Shown in pieces: positions 32,401 to 43,461 of a stretch of 64,000 nt of DNA. The stretch spans positions 1-64,000 of the forward strand of contig JAFTEM010000026.1 of assembly GCA_017453665.1 (NCBI GenBank), given 5' to 3'. The notes under the pieces are model-generated. The model saw nothing but the letters and a program-made list of their open reading frames with translations, had not been told where the DNA came from and searched no databases. This DNA is from a bacterium. Its GTDB lineage: Bacteria; Patescibacteria; JAEDAM01; Absconditabacterales; Absconditicoccaceae. The translations under genes and the position numbers were made by a program. Each line of letters begins with the position of its first letter. Within the stretch, counting starts at the first letter, position 1.

Positions 32401-35400
32401 ATTTCCTTCATCACATTCTTCTTCACCTTCTTTTTTATGATCTCAACATTTTGTTTTTGTCTTTTTACAGCTAAATGAACATTCTCAATCTTTACCGTTA
32501 TTTTCTTCTCAGTTATCACATTCTTCTCATATTTCGAGTTCTCCATTTCAGCATCTTACTAAACATTTTTTTCAAAGATCAACAGGACATGTATCACAGT
32601 TTTCTCCTACGTTGACGACACCATTTCAGCAGTTAGGCTTTGATGCATCAAATCTTGTACACATTAATGTACATCAACCAGCTAATGTTCAGTTTTTACT
32701 TCAAGCATCACAAATTTCATTTGCACCAGTGATTCAATCTCAGCAGTAATTCCCTGAATCGATATTTTTACAATCAAAAGAACATTTTCAATCATATCCG
32801 TTTTTTAGTCATCAGTTATCACATTGCTCTCATGGTTCAACAATATGGTTACCACAAGATCCGGTACATTTTCAAACGTCTGTTGAACAGTTGCTACAGT
32901 TTTCTGCTGCTTCTACTACGTTGTTTCAGCATTGTGCGTTACAATTTCAAACATCTTCAGAACAACTTTTGCAATCTTCTCAGCTTTCGATGATATTATT
33001 TCAACAAATAGGCGTTGCTTCTCAATCTCAGATACAAATATCTCAGAGGTCTAATGAACAGCTTTGACAATCTTCATTTTCATCTTTTTTTCAATTTGGA
33101 CAACTACCAACTTCTGCACATCCTTTGGTACAGTTCTCTCCGTAAGCGCCGTTACGTTTTTCTCAAAGGTCGCATTGTTCATCAGCTTCTCTGATTCCAT
33201 TTCAACAATAAGGTGTGCTTATATTTTTACAATAGATATCACATTTTCAATCTTTACCATTATTTTCTTTTCCGTTATCGCATTGTTCTCATGATTGATC
33301 TATTTTACCATTTCAGCAGTAGATTGTTGGATTTGTTTGCTTTTTACATTCAAATGTACATTCACCGTCTCTACCGTTTAAATTTTCGTGATCACATTCT
33401 TCTCATACTTCTAATATCCCATTTCAACAGGTTGCTAAACATTTTCAAGCTAAATCAACGGAACAAGTTATACAGTTTTCTCCAGCATCAATAATTCCAT
33501 TTCCACAGTCTGGTCTAAATGGGTTAATGGTTGTACACATAATGGAACAGTTGTTTTTACTTTTAGAGGTCCCATTAAAGATTCCATCATCACAGGCTTC
33601 ATTTTCGTCTTGTGTTCAATCTCAACAATAATGTGTAGAGCTAACATTTTTACAATTTTTAGAACAGGCTCAGTCGGATCAATTAAATCATCAGTTATCA
33701 CATTCTTCTCATGGTTCAAGAATGTGGTTTCCACAAGATCCTGTACATTTTCAAAGATCTGCAGAACATGAAGAACAATCTTCAGCGTCTTCTATAATAT
33801 TATTTCAGCAGAATGCAGTACAAGAACCAACATCGTTAGAACAGGTTGTACAACTTTCTCCTTCTTCAATGATGCCATTTCAACATTCTCATGTCCAAGG
33901 AATTACACATGCATCTTTAGCATCTTCTGCACAGGTTTGACAGTTTTCGTATTGATCGATGGTTCCGTTAGGGCAAGATGAAATTTCTGTACAAGTAGAA
34001 GAACAGTTGCTTCCTGCTTTTCCGTTTTGTTCACCTCATAAATCACAGGCTTCACCATCTTGAACTATACCATCTCAACATTTTGCTTTAGTTACTTTTT
34101 TACAATTTTCATCACATTTTCAGTCTTTCCCGTTGCTTTCTTTTCCGTTATCACATTCTTCTCCATTAGTTTTTTCTGTTGTTCAGTTTCAACAATAAAT
34201 GTTTGGATTTGTTTGTTTTTTACAATTAAAGGTACATTCTCAGTCTTTACCGTTATCATCTCCATTATCACATTCTTCTCAGGTTTCTACTTTATCATTT
34301 CAACAGGTATAGAGACAGATGCTTCCTAAGTCTACAGCACAATTATCACATTTTTCTCCGTCATCAATCACACCGTTTCAGCAGTTTGGATTATCTGTTG
34401 TTTTGATAGTACATTTTTTTGTACAGATGTTTCCTGCTGTTCCGTTTTTTGACGCTCATAAATCACAACTTTCGTTTCACTCTCTAGTACCATTTCAACA
34501 ATAATGTTTAGAATCAACATTCTTTCAGTTTTCAGAACATAATCAGTCATAACCGTTCTTGTCTCCATTATCACATTCTTCTCAGTCTTCTAGAATACCG
34601 TTTCCAATAGAACCTGTACATTTTCAAACATCTTCAGGACAATTTTGGCAAGTTTCAGAACTCTCTATTTTACCATTTCCACAAAATCATGTACATGGTC
34701 CGGCATCAGTAGGACAATTTGTACATGTTTCTCCTTCTTCAAGAATTCCATTTCAACAAATTCCACCTCATGGTTTTACACAAAGATCTTGAAGGTCTCT
34801 TGGACATGTATCGCAGGTTTCTCCTTGGTCAATGATACCGTTTCAACAGTTTGGATTATTTTTTATCTCCAAGCAGTCAAATCAACATTTTCAGTTCTTA
34901 CCGTTTTGAGTTCCATAATCACATTCTTCTCAACTATCAGTTTCTTCATTACCACAAAGACTTGGACAATGATTCATATCTTTTGAACAATTTTGGCAGG
35001 TCTCTCCTAATTCTTGTTTCCCATTTCAACAAGTTGCGCTACATTCTCCTACGTCTTCAGGACAGTTCATACAAGTTTCTCAAGCATCAATTTTTCAATC
35101 TCAACAGCTTGAAATTCATGGTTGTATACAGATATCTCAAAGGTCCATAGGACATGTGATACATGTTTCTTTATTATCTATGATACCGTTTCAGCAGTTT
35201 GGGTTGTTTTTATCAAATCTCGTACATGCAATAGTACAATCTCAGTCTTTACCGTTATTAGTACCGTTGTTAGTTCCGTTATCACAAACTTCACCTTCAT
35301 CGATTTCAAAATTTCAACAAAGGCTAGGACAAGATTTTATATCGGCAGGACAGTTTTTACAGTTTTCTGCGGGTTCTTTTATTCCATTTCAACAAAAGGC

Positions 35401-37935
35401 GGTACATTGTCATACATCTTGAGGGCAGGAACTACAATCTTCTCAGGCATCGATGATTCCGTTTCAGCAATCTCCCTCACTTTCACAAATATCTCCGATA
35501 CCGTTAGCATTAAGGTCTGCTTGGTTTGGATTACTGCGGAATGGACAATTATCTAAACTACAAATTCAAAAATGCTGATTATAAATTGTTTCATCAATGT
35601 TGTCTCAAACGATAAATGAACAGTCTTCTTTTTCATGAAGGATGAGTCCAAGTAGATTAGGAACTCCATCTCAATCGATGTCATCATCATAGATGTCAGG
35701 AATACTGTCTTTATCAAGGTCGCAGTGAAGTCCTGAGAATATCTCATTAATATCAGCTAGTCTTAGTCCTGATTGATTTTTTGTTCAGAATGTTACAATA
35801 CCTTTATTTTCAAGACTTAAGTTTCAGTGAGTAAATTTTGTGTTCACTTTTACAACACCAAGTCTATTCCCAATAGTTAAGAATGATGCTCCATCTTGGA
35901 CGTTATTTGAGGTATAACTTTGTTGACCGTTAAGCGTAGTCGTTATGGTATCTCAATTTGTTAAACTTAATCCAAGATTTTGGAAACTTAGTTTTACTTT
36001 GTCTGAGGTATCAGGAATAATATTATAGGTTTGGTTTCAAACGATACTTGGGTCTTGGATATAAAGAGATGAAGTTGCTATTAGTTCCTGACCATTATTT
36101 AATCCGAGTTTTTGTATTAAAATTTTTCTTCATTGTTCAGTATACGTGTGGTATGTAATGAGTTTAGAATCGAAGAATGCTGTTAAATCTCAATAATCTC
36201 GTGCAATATTTGAAATATTGCTAGTAGAAATATTAATGAGTTTTAGTGTTGTAGAAATTTTTGATCAAATACTTTTTAGGAGAGGATTGTAATTAGGAAC
36301 AAAAGTATAAAATTTTCAGTTTGTATCGAGCGCATCAGTTGTTGCAATAGCCATAAGAACATCGTTTACGTATCCTTTTACTGTGATATTATTTCTTTCT
36401 CCTTCAATGAGTTCTGTTGTAAATACTTTTCATGGTTTAAGTTTTTGTGGCTCTCAAATAGCTGTATTCTCCCATTGGAGGTAATCAAAGCTTCATTGGT
36501 ATGCAGCCTGAAAGCTAGCGTTTTTCTTTGTATTATCAATGGTTGCGCTTTCTATATTAAGATTATATGATGTGTCTGTCGTTGTTCAGAAATATATTTG
36601 TGAAGAGATGATATATTCTTTTCTTTTTTGGGTTGTGAGTTTGGCTGTGATGGTGTATGTTCATTGGCTATTATAGGTATGAGCGACTGATCTTCATTTT
36701 GCGGTTCATAAATCTCAGAAATCTCGTTCAACACTTGCAGGGGCTTCTGGTCCTACGATTTGAAATTGAACATATGTAGGGAACTTTTGATCAAGTTTTG
36801 TTATCTGAATAAAGAAAGCTGTATCATCTACTTGGTCTCAAAGCGGTGTTTTATCATCTGAACTGTATTTCTTTAGTAATCAGTAATTAATTTTTCAGTT
36901 ATCATCAACGAGACCTACAGGGTTTTTTTCTCAGTCTCCATCGATATCTTCATCACAAACATCTCCTACATCGTCTCCATCTAAATCACTTTGTGCTGGG
37001 TTATAATTGTATGGACAGTTGTCTTCGTGGTTGGAGATTCAATCACAATCATAGTCGTTATCGAATTCACATTTAGTATGGAGTGAATATACTAATTGGA
37101 TTTTTTCAACAGCATCCATTGGTGATATTGGACTAGAAAGAGCTGTTACATCATCGTCTTTAATAATTCATGCTCTGATGAGGGTATTTACTTCAGCTAA
37201 TGGCCATACGTTTTTTGCGAGGGTAGAGAATGTTCTAAATCAACAGTTCTCTGGATTAAAAGTACAGTATCATAAATATGTTGTGTATTCAAGTCTTGTA
37301 GTGATTCATTCTAGTTCTTCCCCTTTTGATTGTATTAAATCAATTTGTGATTCATTAAAATATTTATGTCTGAAATCGCTTGTTTTTAGGTTATTAAACC
37401 ATTCTTTTATCTCTCACCAAGGAGCTGAATAATTGAACATTTGTCTGTCCATGAGGAGATTACTTAGTGTTTGGAAAAATTCAGCTTTACTTACATTTCG
37501 TTGTCCACAGAATTGTCCTCAGCAGCTTGAAGATCAAAGAGGATATCAGTTCATAACGTCATTTTTTCATATTTTAGCGACACAGTAATAGTAGTTTGTC
37601 CCGTTGTATGTTCAACCAAGGTAGTTTATATCAGAGAAATATTTTCATGGGAGGTTGATAAATTGGTTCCAAAAAGATTCGTTATATATTCTTGCCATAT
37701 CTTCTGTTGGAATAACACAGTCCTGACATTCTACGGCATTTAATAGTCTTGTAAAATCATAACGGGTAAGTGTTGGTTTAAGGAGAATATTTCAAATAGG
37801 GATATTTAAGTCGTTAAGATTTTGATAAAAAACAGAGTCATAAATGTTTGAAGTTGATGTTTGTGCGAAGCTTGGGAATGAGAAAAAAAGTGCAAGTATA
37901 GGTAGAAATTTTATTAATATTTTTCGTTTTTTCAT
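29473..37935 (-). CDS. Giant secreted cysteine-rich repeat protein with SLH-like N-terminus
   Basis: 2820 aa in one frame. Signal peptide at 1-24 (ILIKFLPILALFFSFPSFA). About 25-180: SLH-like features (YFSDINYLGG, NDVMNGYPLG, RNVSKAEFFQTLSNLL), suggesting wall attachment. About 285-340: one thrombospondin type 3 unit (DNCPYNYNPAQSDLDGDDVG). About 385-470: PKD-like strand pair (VAHTYNSQGTYTITAKL). Then a beta-rich part. About 740-2530: a long array of Cys-rich modules, typically CGNGIIDEGENC, NCP-x-DVG-x-C, with longer GEECD-x(4)-NG-x-DG-x-C variants. About 2540-2750: TSP3-like units DPNHESDPDDNGCPDDDEDC. No C-terminal anchor is seen. Likely Ca-binding and disulfide-rich. Strong promoter at 37977-38005. 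It could be an adhesin or contact fibre; inference only. Confidence 0.9.
29690..30330 (-). repeat. Thrombospondin type 3-like repeats in giant protein
   Basis: About five units of roughly 42 aa, pattern CPN-x-PG-x-AGD-x-AC-x-DPNH, then DPDD-x-GCP-x-x-DEDCDG. Spaced Asp residues are the Ca-binding feature of TSP3 repeats, as in OmpA-linked and COMP-like stalks. The DNA is clearly tandem (ggatccgtacaagc-like blocks recurring about every 130 bases). Confidence 0.75.
30340..35540 (-). repeat. Cysteine-rich CGNG module array
   Basis: Some tens of modules in two alternating kinds: short (about 28-30 aa: CGN-G/H-x-x-E-x-GE-x-C, then CP-x-D-x-G-x-C) and long (about 45-50 aa: GEECD, NG, GC, CK). They resemble the Myxococcus cysteine-rich/DUF4215-type repeats of large bacterial surface proteins. 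On the plus strand this shows as recurring ttctcattcatcaat and ccatttcaacaa blocks, which are shadows of GEN/GNG codons. I did not count units exactly. Confidence 0.75.
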
Positions 37936-37976
37936 ATTTGTTTAAGGAAAATTAAACGGTATTTTATATAAGATTA

Positions 37977-38005
37977 ATTATACATTATTTTTAATGAAAA
38001 ATCAA
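37977..38005 (-). promoter_or_regulatory. Promoter of giant gene
   Basis: Read on the minus strand: TTGATT, a 17-base spacer, consensus TATAAT, about 42 bases upstream of the ATG. One of the best promoter matches in the window, implying substantial expression of this 8.5-kb gene. Confidence 0.6.
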
Positions 38006-38031
38006 TTTTTAAGCCTTATTTTTTGTTGTTT

Positions 38032-38433
38032 TTATTGTGCTTTCCCTAATTTTTCGTTAATGTAATTTTTCCGTTCTTTTCGTGGAGTTGTTTGGTTTTG
38101 TACAGTTGATTCAATGTTAGAAGGGACTTCATCAATTCCTTTAAATGCTATTACCGTCTCTCATTCTTTTAAAATATTGTTTTCGTGAGAAAGAAAAAAT
38201 TTTGCATGAGAGGAATCAAGATATCTCATTTGGTAGTTGTTAATATATTCTATTTCTTCTTGCACTTTTATGTTTTGTGCTTTTATGCTTTCTGTATTTT
38301 CAATAATAGTAATATAATTCATATAGATTTGGATGGCCATAAGCATAAAGACAATGGAGGCAAGAAAAAGTCATCGTTTTAATAGTGTTCAATGGGCTTT
38401 TACAAATGCTTTTATTCGTTCTCGTACAACCAT
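38032..38433 (-). CDS. FtsB/DivIC-like single-pass coiled-coil protein
   Basis: 133 aa. A basic N-terminus (VVRERIKAFVKAHGTLLKRG) is followed by one membrane helix (LFLASIVFMLMAIQIYMNYI), then a coiled coil (ENTESIKAQNIKVQEEIEYI) and a short NILKEGETVIAF segment. The layout and size match septum formation initiators (FtsB, DivIC), including a Glu-Gly-Glu-x-Val motif after the coil. These proteins bridge FtsQ and FtsL in the divisome. The family call rests on architecture, not on unique residues. Confidence 0.6.
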
Positions 38434-38451
38434 TTTTGCACAATAAATTGC

Positions 38452-38479
38452 TTGATAAAATCTTTAAACTTATTATAAC
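38452..38479 (+). promoter_or_regulatory. Candidate promoter of mutL
   Basis: TTGATA, a 16-base spacer, TATAAC, about 64 bases upstream of the mutL ATG. Confidence 0.4.
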
Positions 38480-38542
38480 ATTAATAGATAGTTTTTGTTA
38501 GAAAAAAAGCAATATAAAGTTTTATTTTTGCTGTTTACATTT

Positions 38543-40387
38543 ATGGGAATTCATAAGCTACCAGATTTTGTTATTAATAGATTGAAGGCTTGAGAAATTG
38601 TTCAAAGACCAGCTTCATTACTTAAAGAATTGGTAGAAAATTCGTTAGATGCTTGAGCTAATAAGATAGAAATTACAATTAATGATTGAGGAAAAACTTT
38701 TTTATCTGTTCAAGATGATGGTTCTTGAATAGAACTTTCTGATATGGATCTTTTGTTAGAAAGATATGCTACTTCTAAGATTGCCACAGAAAAAGATTTA
38801 TATTCATTAGAATCTTATGGGTTTCGTTGAGAAGCATTAGCGAGTATTGCGGAGGTGAGTAAAATTTCTGTTTTGACGAAGACAAAGTATGCTGAAATCG
38901 GGACAAAGTTAGTTAGAAGAGGGAATGAAAATGTAGTAAGACATATGTGAGTTCCTTTTGAACATGGTACATTGATAACAGTGGAAGATTTATTCTATAA
39001 TGTTCCTGCTAGATTGAAATTTTTAAGGTCTGCGCAGACAGAGTTTTATTATTGTTATAATTATTTTGTTGATGTTGCATTATTTCATTATGATAAAGCT
39101 TTTGTATTAAAGAAAAATGATAAAATTGTGTTTGATTTAAAAGATTCTCGTGAACTTCAACCTAGAATTTTAGAGCTTTATAAAAAAGATTGGGGAGATA
39201 AATTAATTCCTTTTACACAAAAAGAAGAAGGAATTAGTATGAGAGGAATTTTGTCGGATTCTTCATTACGTTTTGGTTCGGCTGAGAATATTAAAATTTA
39301 TGTTAATGGACGTCCTGTACAAGATAGAATTATTAAAAGGGCATTGCTTGATGCTTATTCAAGACAAATAGCTCCAGGGGAATATCCTATGGCGATACTT
39401 ATGTTAGAAGTTGATCCCGAAAATGTTGATGTTAATGTTCATCCTTGAAAATTAGAGGTAAAGTTTTCTGATTCACAAAGAGTTTACCAGTTTGTTCATG
39501 ATCATGTAAGTGATATTTTATGAAAACATAAAATTTGAGCTGCGGGTGTTGAATTCTTTAAGATGCAAGAGAAGAATAATGATGTTAAAGCACCATCTTG
39601 GATAGAAACTTGAGAGGCTCCACGTTTTGTTCAACCACATACTTTTTCAACTACTTCTTCTTGAAAACCAGATTTTACTAGCATGTTTGATGCTGTTTCT
39701 ATAGGAGATGGAGAAACAAAAAGAAGGGTAGAACAGGAGCGTCTTTGACTTGAACCTGTAGGAGCTCAGATTTCTAGTTTTTCTTCTTTTGATCAATGAG
39801 ATGTGAAAGATCAATATTTTTTCCATCCTGATTTATGAGAATATCAGATTTTAGGGCAGGCATGGAACTCTTATATTGTTTTACAATCTGATAAAGCATT
39901 ATACTGGATAGATCAGCATGCTTTAGCTGAAAGAATTGCTTTTGAGAAGATGAAGCTTTCTCAAGATCATTCACCTGAAAATCTTTTACAACCATTGAAA
40001 TTTGAGATAACACAAATTCCTAACTTGGAGGAGAAGATCGAAGAGTTGAATGGTTTAGGATTTGAGATTTCTATGTTATCTTCATCTGTTGTGGTTATTT
40101 ATGCTATACCTAAAGTATTTGTTCAGTATCCTATTGATATGCAGACACTCCTTAATCATGTTCTTTATCTAGAGAAAATTACGTTTGATCATCTTTTAGA
40201 TTGAATTTATGCTACTAAGGCATGCAAGGGATCTATAAAGGCATGACATAAGTTATCATATTTACAGATGCAACAACTTGTTCAAGATGGTTTTGAGCAT
40301 ATCCCAGGTATGTTTGTTTGTCAGCATTGAAGACCGTTCTTTATTAAAATGGAAAAATGAGATATAGATAAATTGTTTGATAGATAA
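38543..40387 (+). CDS. mutL: DNA mismatch repair protein MutL, endonuclease type
   Basis: 614 aa. The GHKL ATPase has LKELVENSLDAGANKIEI, VQDDGSGIE, ERYATSKI and YGFRGEALASIAEV, then VNGRPVQDR and VNVHPGKLEVKF. The C-terminal domain holds DQHALAERIAFEKM, the DQHA(x)2E(x)4E endonuclease motif, plus ACKGSIKAG and CQHGRPFF. MutL therefore likely nicks the daughter strand itself; no mutH is expected in this type. Works with MutS at 20.7 kb. The linker (370-440) is low-complexity, as usual. Confidence 0.95.
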
Positions 40388-40411
40388 ATTTTAGTTTGTT
40401 TAGTTATAAAA

Positions 40412-40582
40412 ATGGTAGATGAAAGTGCTATTTCAGAGGCAGAAAAAATTACTAACCGTAAGATGGTATCTAGAAGAATTGAGGAACAAAAAAGATTTAT
40501 AAAAAGTGCTTTGTATAGAGAAATTGTTGGTGATGAGGATGATGAAATAGAGTGATATGAAGAAGATTATATGGCGAACTAA
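40412..40582 (+). CDS. Small acidic/basic protein, unknown
   Basis: 56 aa: a charged helix (ISEAEKITNRKMVSRRIEEQ) and a very acidic end (GDEDDEIEGYEEDYMAN). It sits 24 bases after mutL and 22 before an SLH gene, in the same direction. No homologue recognised. The length and absence of stops alone are weak evidence, but the spacing suits a real gene. Confidence 0.5.
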
Positions 40583-40604
40583 TTTTTATTTTTTCTTTGC
40601 TTTC

Positions 40605-41528
40605 ATGAAAAATTTATTTTTTCTTATCCTTTGATTCTTTTTTTTTCAGGTAAATGTTTTTGCTGCGTATTTGGATAATTATCCAGATTCTTTTAAACTA
40701 GAACTTGTCCCTGATAATTTAATTGAGAATCAGGAAGCATCGTTAAAAATTACCGCTTTGAAGAATTGAAAAGTTATGAAAAATTATGAAGGGAATATTG
40801 CAATTTGGGTGGAAGATTTAGAAGGATATATTTTACAATCCAAAGATGCTATTATTCCTGATTGAGGATGGTGAACATTTAGAGCAAGTGATGCTTGAGA
40901 GAAATTTTTTTCAAATGAAGTTATTATTAAAAAGAAAGGGGAATATCTTTTGAAAGTGTCAGAATTTGTCGATGATAATATTTCATGATCAGTTGCATTT
41001 AAGGTATTAGCAGAGGATTCTTGATTGAAAGAATTGATGAGTTATTCTCAGGAGTATATAGATGCTTATAATTGGGCATATGAAAGAGGAATAACTACTC
41101 AATCTTTAGATAAGGCTAATTTATTATGACCAATCACAAGACAAGCAATGGCTAAGATGATTGTGATTTTTTCTGAAAATGTTCTTAATAAAGCTTGAGA
41201 TGTCACTTTGTGATGTGATTTTATAGATTTTGATATCGCTGATGATTTAAAAAGCTATGTTAAAAAATCATGTCAGATGGGGATTATGTGACAATGAGTA
41301 TCAAATTTTAATCCTTCGTGAACATTATCAAGAGCTCAATTTTGAACAATTTTATCAAGAGTGCTTTGGTGAAATGCCTATGAATGAGGAACTCCTTATT
41401 ATCAAAAACATTTGGAGAAATTAAAATCTAGTGGTATTATGAGTAAAATTGAAAATGCAGAGACAAAAGAAGAACAGAGGTGAAACGTAATGATAATGTT
41501 AAAGAGGGCTGAGAAACTATTTGAATAA
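40605..41528 (+). CDS. SLH-domain surface protein
   Basis: 307 aa. Signal peptide NLFFLILGFFFFQVNVFAA. About 25-140: a beta-sandwich-like part (LVPDNLIENQEASLKITAL, VSEFVDDNISGSVAFKVLA) that resembles an extracellular Ig-like fold. About 145-300: SLH motifs (YIDAYNWAYERGITTQSLD, GPITRQAMAKMIVIF, GIMGQGVSNFNPSGTLSRAQFGTILSRVLWG) closely matching those of the protein at 6674-8623, so the two are paralogues with swapped outer domains. Likely wall-bound. Confidence 0.8.
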
Positions 41529-41733
41529 GGTGGTTTTTGTTGGAATTCTTTTGGGGAGATGATTTGAAAGAATGAGAATATTTCATTTATGATTATAAAA
41601 CTTTCTCAATTTTTGAAAAATTCTGATATACACTTATTTAAATATTTTATTAGAGTTTATTAGTGTTTGTATTTGGAAAATTTGGAGAAAGAGTTCACGT
41701 TGAACAGATTTTTCTTAGAACTTAAAATCTTAT

Positions 41734-42246
41734 CTATCCTTCCAACCATCTTTCAACGGTATCTTTAGAGGAGTGGGCAGCACTTCAACGGATAGCTAAT
41801 CAATCAAAAATCATAGCTCAAGAACAAATCTCCTCAAGTTGTTCAGGAATCTCTCCTAATCAAGATCCTTCATGGGTAGTAAATGGTCTAACAATCTTTT
41901 TTTCTCGATTAAGTTTTTCTAGTTGTGTAACCATAGGCTGAGGGAGTACTCATCGATATACAGGAGCTCAAATATAGATAACTTCATATTCATCGATGCT
42001 TGATAATTCTTGAACAAGTTCAGGTCTTTCATTATTTCTTTGTTCTTCTTGAGCTTGTTTAATACAAGTATCATAATCTTTTGCATAAGGAATTTTTCTT
42101 TCAACTTTGAACATGTCAGCTCCTGAAAGTTCTTGAATAAATTCAGCAACAATTTCTGTGTTTCATTTCTCTACAAATCAAACTCAATAATTCTCATCAG
42201 CTCTTGAGAAATAAATAATGATACTTCTCTTACTTTTATATGACAT
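41734..42246 (-). CDS. Flavodoxin-like protein
   Basis: 170 aa, flavodoxin_4 type. IIIYFSRADENYGVGFVEKG is the FMN phosphate-loop strand with a longer-than-usual insert, then VAEFIQELSGADMFKVE and IYIGAPVYRGVLPQPM (the aromatic FMN stack region), and PFTTHEGSGLGEIPEQLEEI. These proteins carry electrons on FMN in many anaerobes. The stop is TAG (41734-41736). Flanked by an unannotated 205-base gap to the SLH gene, in which I see no gene. Confidence 0.75.
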
Positions 42247-42273
42247 GGGGGATAGGATTATACGATATAAAGA

Positions 42274-42301
42274 TATTCGTAGTGTTATAATTATGCATAA
42301 A
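42274..42301 (+). other. Candidate dif (XerCD) site
   Basis: Sequence tattcgtagtg-ttataa-ttatgcataaa has the 11-6-11 layout of dif. The XerD-side arm keeps the core TTATG and downstream A residues (7 of 11 against both the E. coli and B. subtilis sites), and the left arm keeps TTC-x-TAG of the B. subtilis site (6 of 11). It sits in an intergenic gap exactly where strand composition flips. The match is suggestive, not conclusive; the -10-like ATTATA of the flavodoxin promoter lies next to it. Confidence 0.4.
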
Positions 42302-42358
42302 AATACAATACTAATTTCGGTCATTTCATGCCTAAAACTTTCAAAAAGAAATAAAAAA

Positions 42359-42382
42359 AGAGAATTTTTTTAAATTCTCTTC
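42359..42382 (-). terminator. Rho-independent terminator
   Basis: Stem agagaattt/aaattctct; read on the minus strand it is followed by a run of seven T. It lies 23 bases past the stop of the gene at 42405-42818. Confidence 0.65.
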
Positions 42383-42404
42383 CTCTATCCCTATCGTTGC
42401 AAAA

Positions 42405-42818
42405 TTAATCATCTCAACAATCATTATAAATTGACATCTCATAATCAGCAGCGGCAATAGTATATCTCGTAATATAATTCTCAATTTGATTATTATCCTC
42501 ATTAAGAAGTGTTTGATATGTCTCATGAAGACTACCTACAAAATCTTGATTGATACATCATTTTTCCTCAGCATAATGAATCATTTCAAGGTACTTACTT
42601 TCTAAATCAAATTTTTTAGAAAGAAGGTCTCAATCTTTTCAAACGATATTGTATCAAAAAATTTCAACTTTTTGAATAATATTTTTTACTCATGAATAAA
42701 GAGCGATTTGTTCAGCTGGATGGTTTTCTAAATAGAAAAAACATGCAACTAAAAGGACACTTCCAATAAGGAGTTTGAATATGTTTCAAATAAAAGTAGC
42801 TTTATCTTCTTGACTCAT
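42405..42818 (-). CDS. Single-pass membrane protein, unknown
   Basis: 137 aa. One N-terminal membrane helix (IFKLLIGSVLLVACFFYL) and an outer or periplasmic-side helical domain (DLESKYLEMIHYAEEKGCIN, ENYITRYTIAAADYEMS) with a Cys pair (GCI and DCG) that may form a disulfide. No family recognised. Follows the 142-aa gene in the same direction and ends at a terminator. Confidence 0.65.
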
Positions 42819-42849
42819 AGAATACTAAAATAACCAATAATTAAAACCT

Positions 42850-42868
42850 GTATAAGAAAAGCTTATAC
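42850..42868 (-). other. Small hairpin between two minus genes
   Basis: gtataag and cttatac pair across a 5-base loop, 28 bases past the stop of the gene at 42897-43325. The T-run after it on the minus strand is short and interrupted, so it is a weak terminator at best. Confidence 0.3.
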
Positions 42869-42896
42869 TAAGAAAAAATTTTTTTTATTTTTTCAA

Positions 42897-43325
42897 TTAC
42901 TTCTTTTTTGATGCTTTTTTATTTCAACCACATTTTTCAATAAGATCTTCAATATATCCATCAAAATATCCAGAAACACATAGAATACCTAATAAAAGAA
43001 GAAGAACTCACCAAATGAAAGCTCTCAATTTCCAAAGAGCCCAAATTAGTAAAATAATTCAAAGAATTGTAGTAACTTTTTCAACAGTAGAAGATTTTTT
43101 CCACCATTTAGAAACTCCAGTAGCAGCTTTTTTCGTTTTTTCTGCTCCTTCTTCAAATTTGTCTCCTAATTCTTCAGCTACATCTGCCATTTTGTCAGAA
43201 ACTTCATCAAATTTTTTGGCAGCAGCTTTACCAACTTTTTCTGCTTTCTTTCCAAATTCACTAGCAGCAGCTGATGCTTTTTCTGCAGCTTCTTCAATTT
43301 TTTTTGATGTCTTTTTTTCTTTCAT
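42897..43325 (-). CDS. Amphipathic-helix membrane protein (YtxH-like)
   Basis: 142 aa. Residues 1-85 are Ala/Lys/Glu-rich with an 11-residue periodicity (EEAAEKASAAASEFGKKAEK, AAAKKFDEVSDKMADVAEEL), like apolipoprotein or LEA-type helices. Two hydrophobic segments follow (TTILGIILLIWALWKL, FIWGVLLLLLGILCVSGYF) and a Lys-rich tail. YtxH and similar general stress proteins share this layout. It probably coats or stabilises the membrane; function is inferred from composition only. Confidence 0.65.
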
Positions 43326-43404
43326 TTATTCTATGTTTAATAGATAAAACTACTTTCCTTTTAGTAATTTTGAGTGCATATGCAAGAGAATTTCGAAAAA
43401 TTCG

Positions 43405-43432
43405 TTGCCTTTCTCCACTATTTTTATATAAA
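43405..43432 (+). promoter_or_regulatory. Candidate promoter of ZIP transporter
   Basis: TTGCCT, a 16-base spacer, TATAAA, about 30 bases before the ATG at 43462. Confidence 0.4.
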
Positions 43433-43461
43433 AAAGCAACTTTATTTCTCCATTATAAAAA

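Noticed and set aside
30340..35540. Regular short repeats resembling a CRISPR array
   Set aside because: Repeat spacing is irregular, copies are degenerate and fit codon periodicity of protein modules; no cas genes.
33064..35556. Many plus-strand open frames rich in Phe/Ser/Thr or Ser/His
   Set aside because: Shadows of the cysteine-rich repeat array; no start signals, and the minus frame is continuous and family-like.
41529..41733. 205-base gap searched for a dif site or small RNA
   Set aside because: AT-rich with no convincing 11-6-11 arms, tRNA fold or open frame; the better dif candidate is at 42274.
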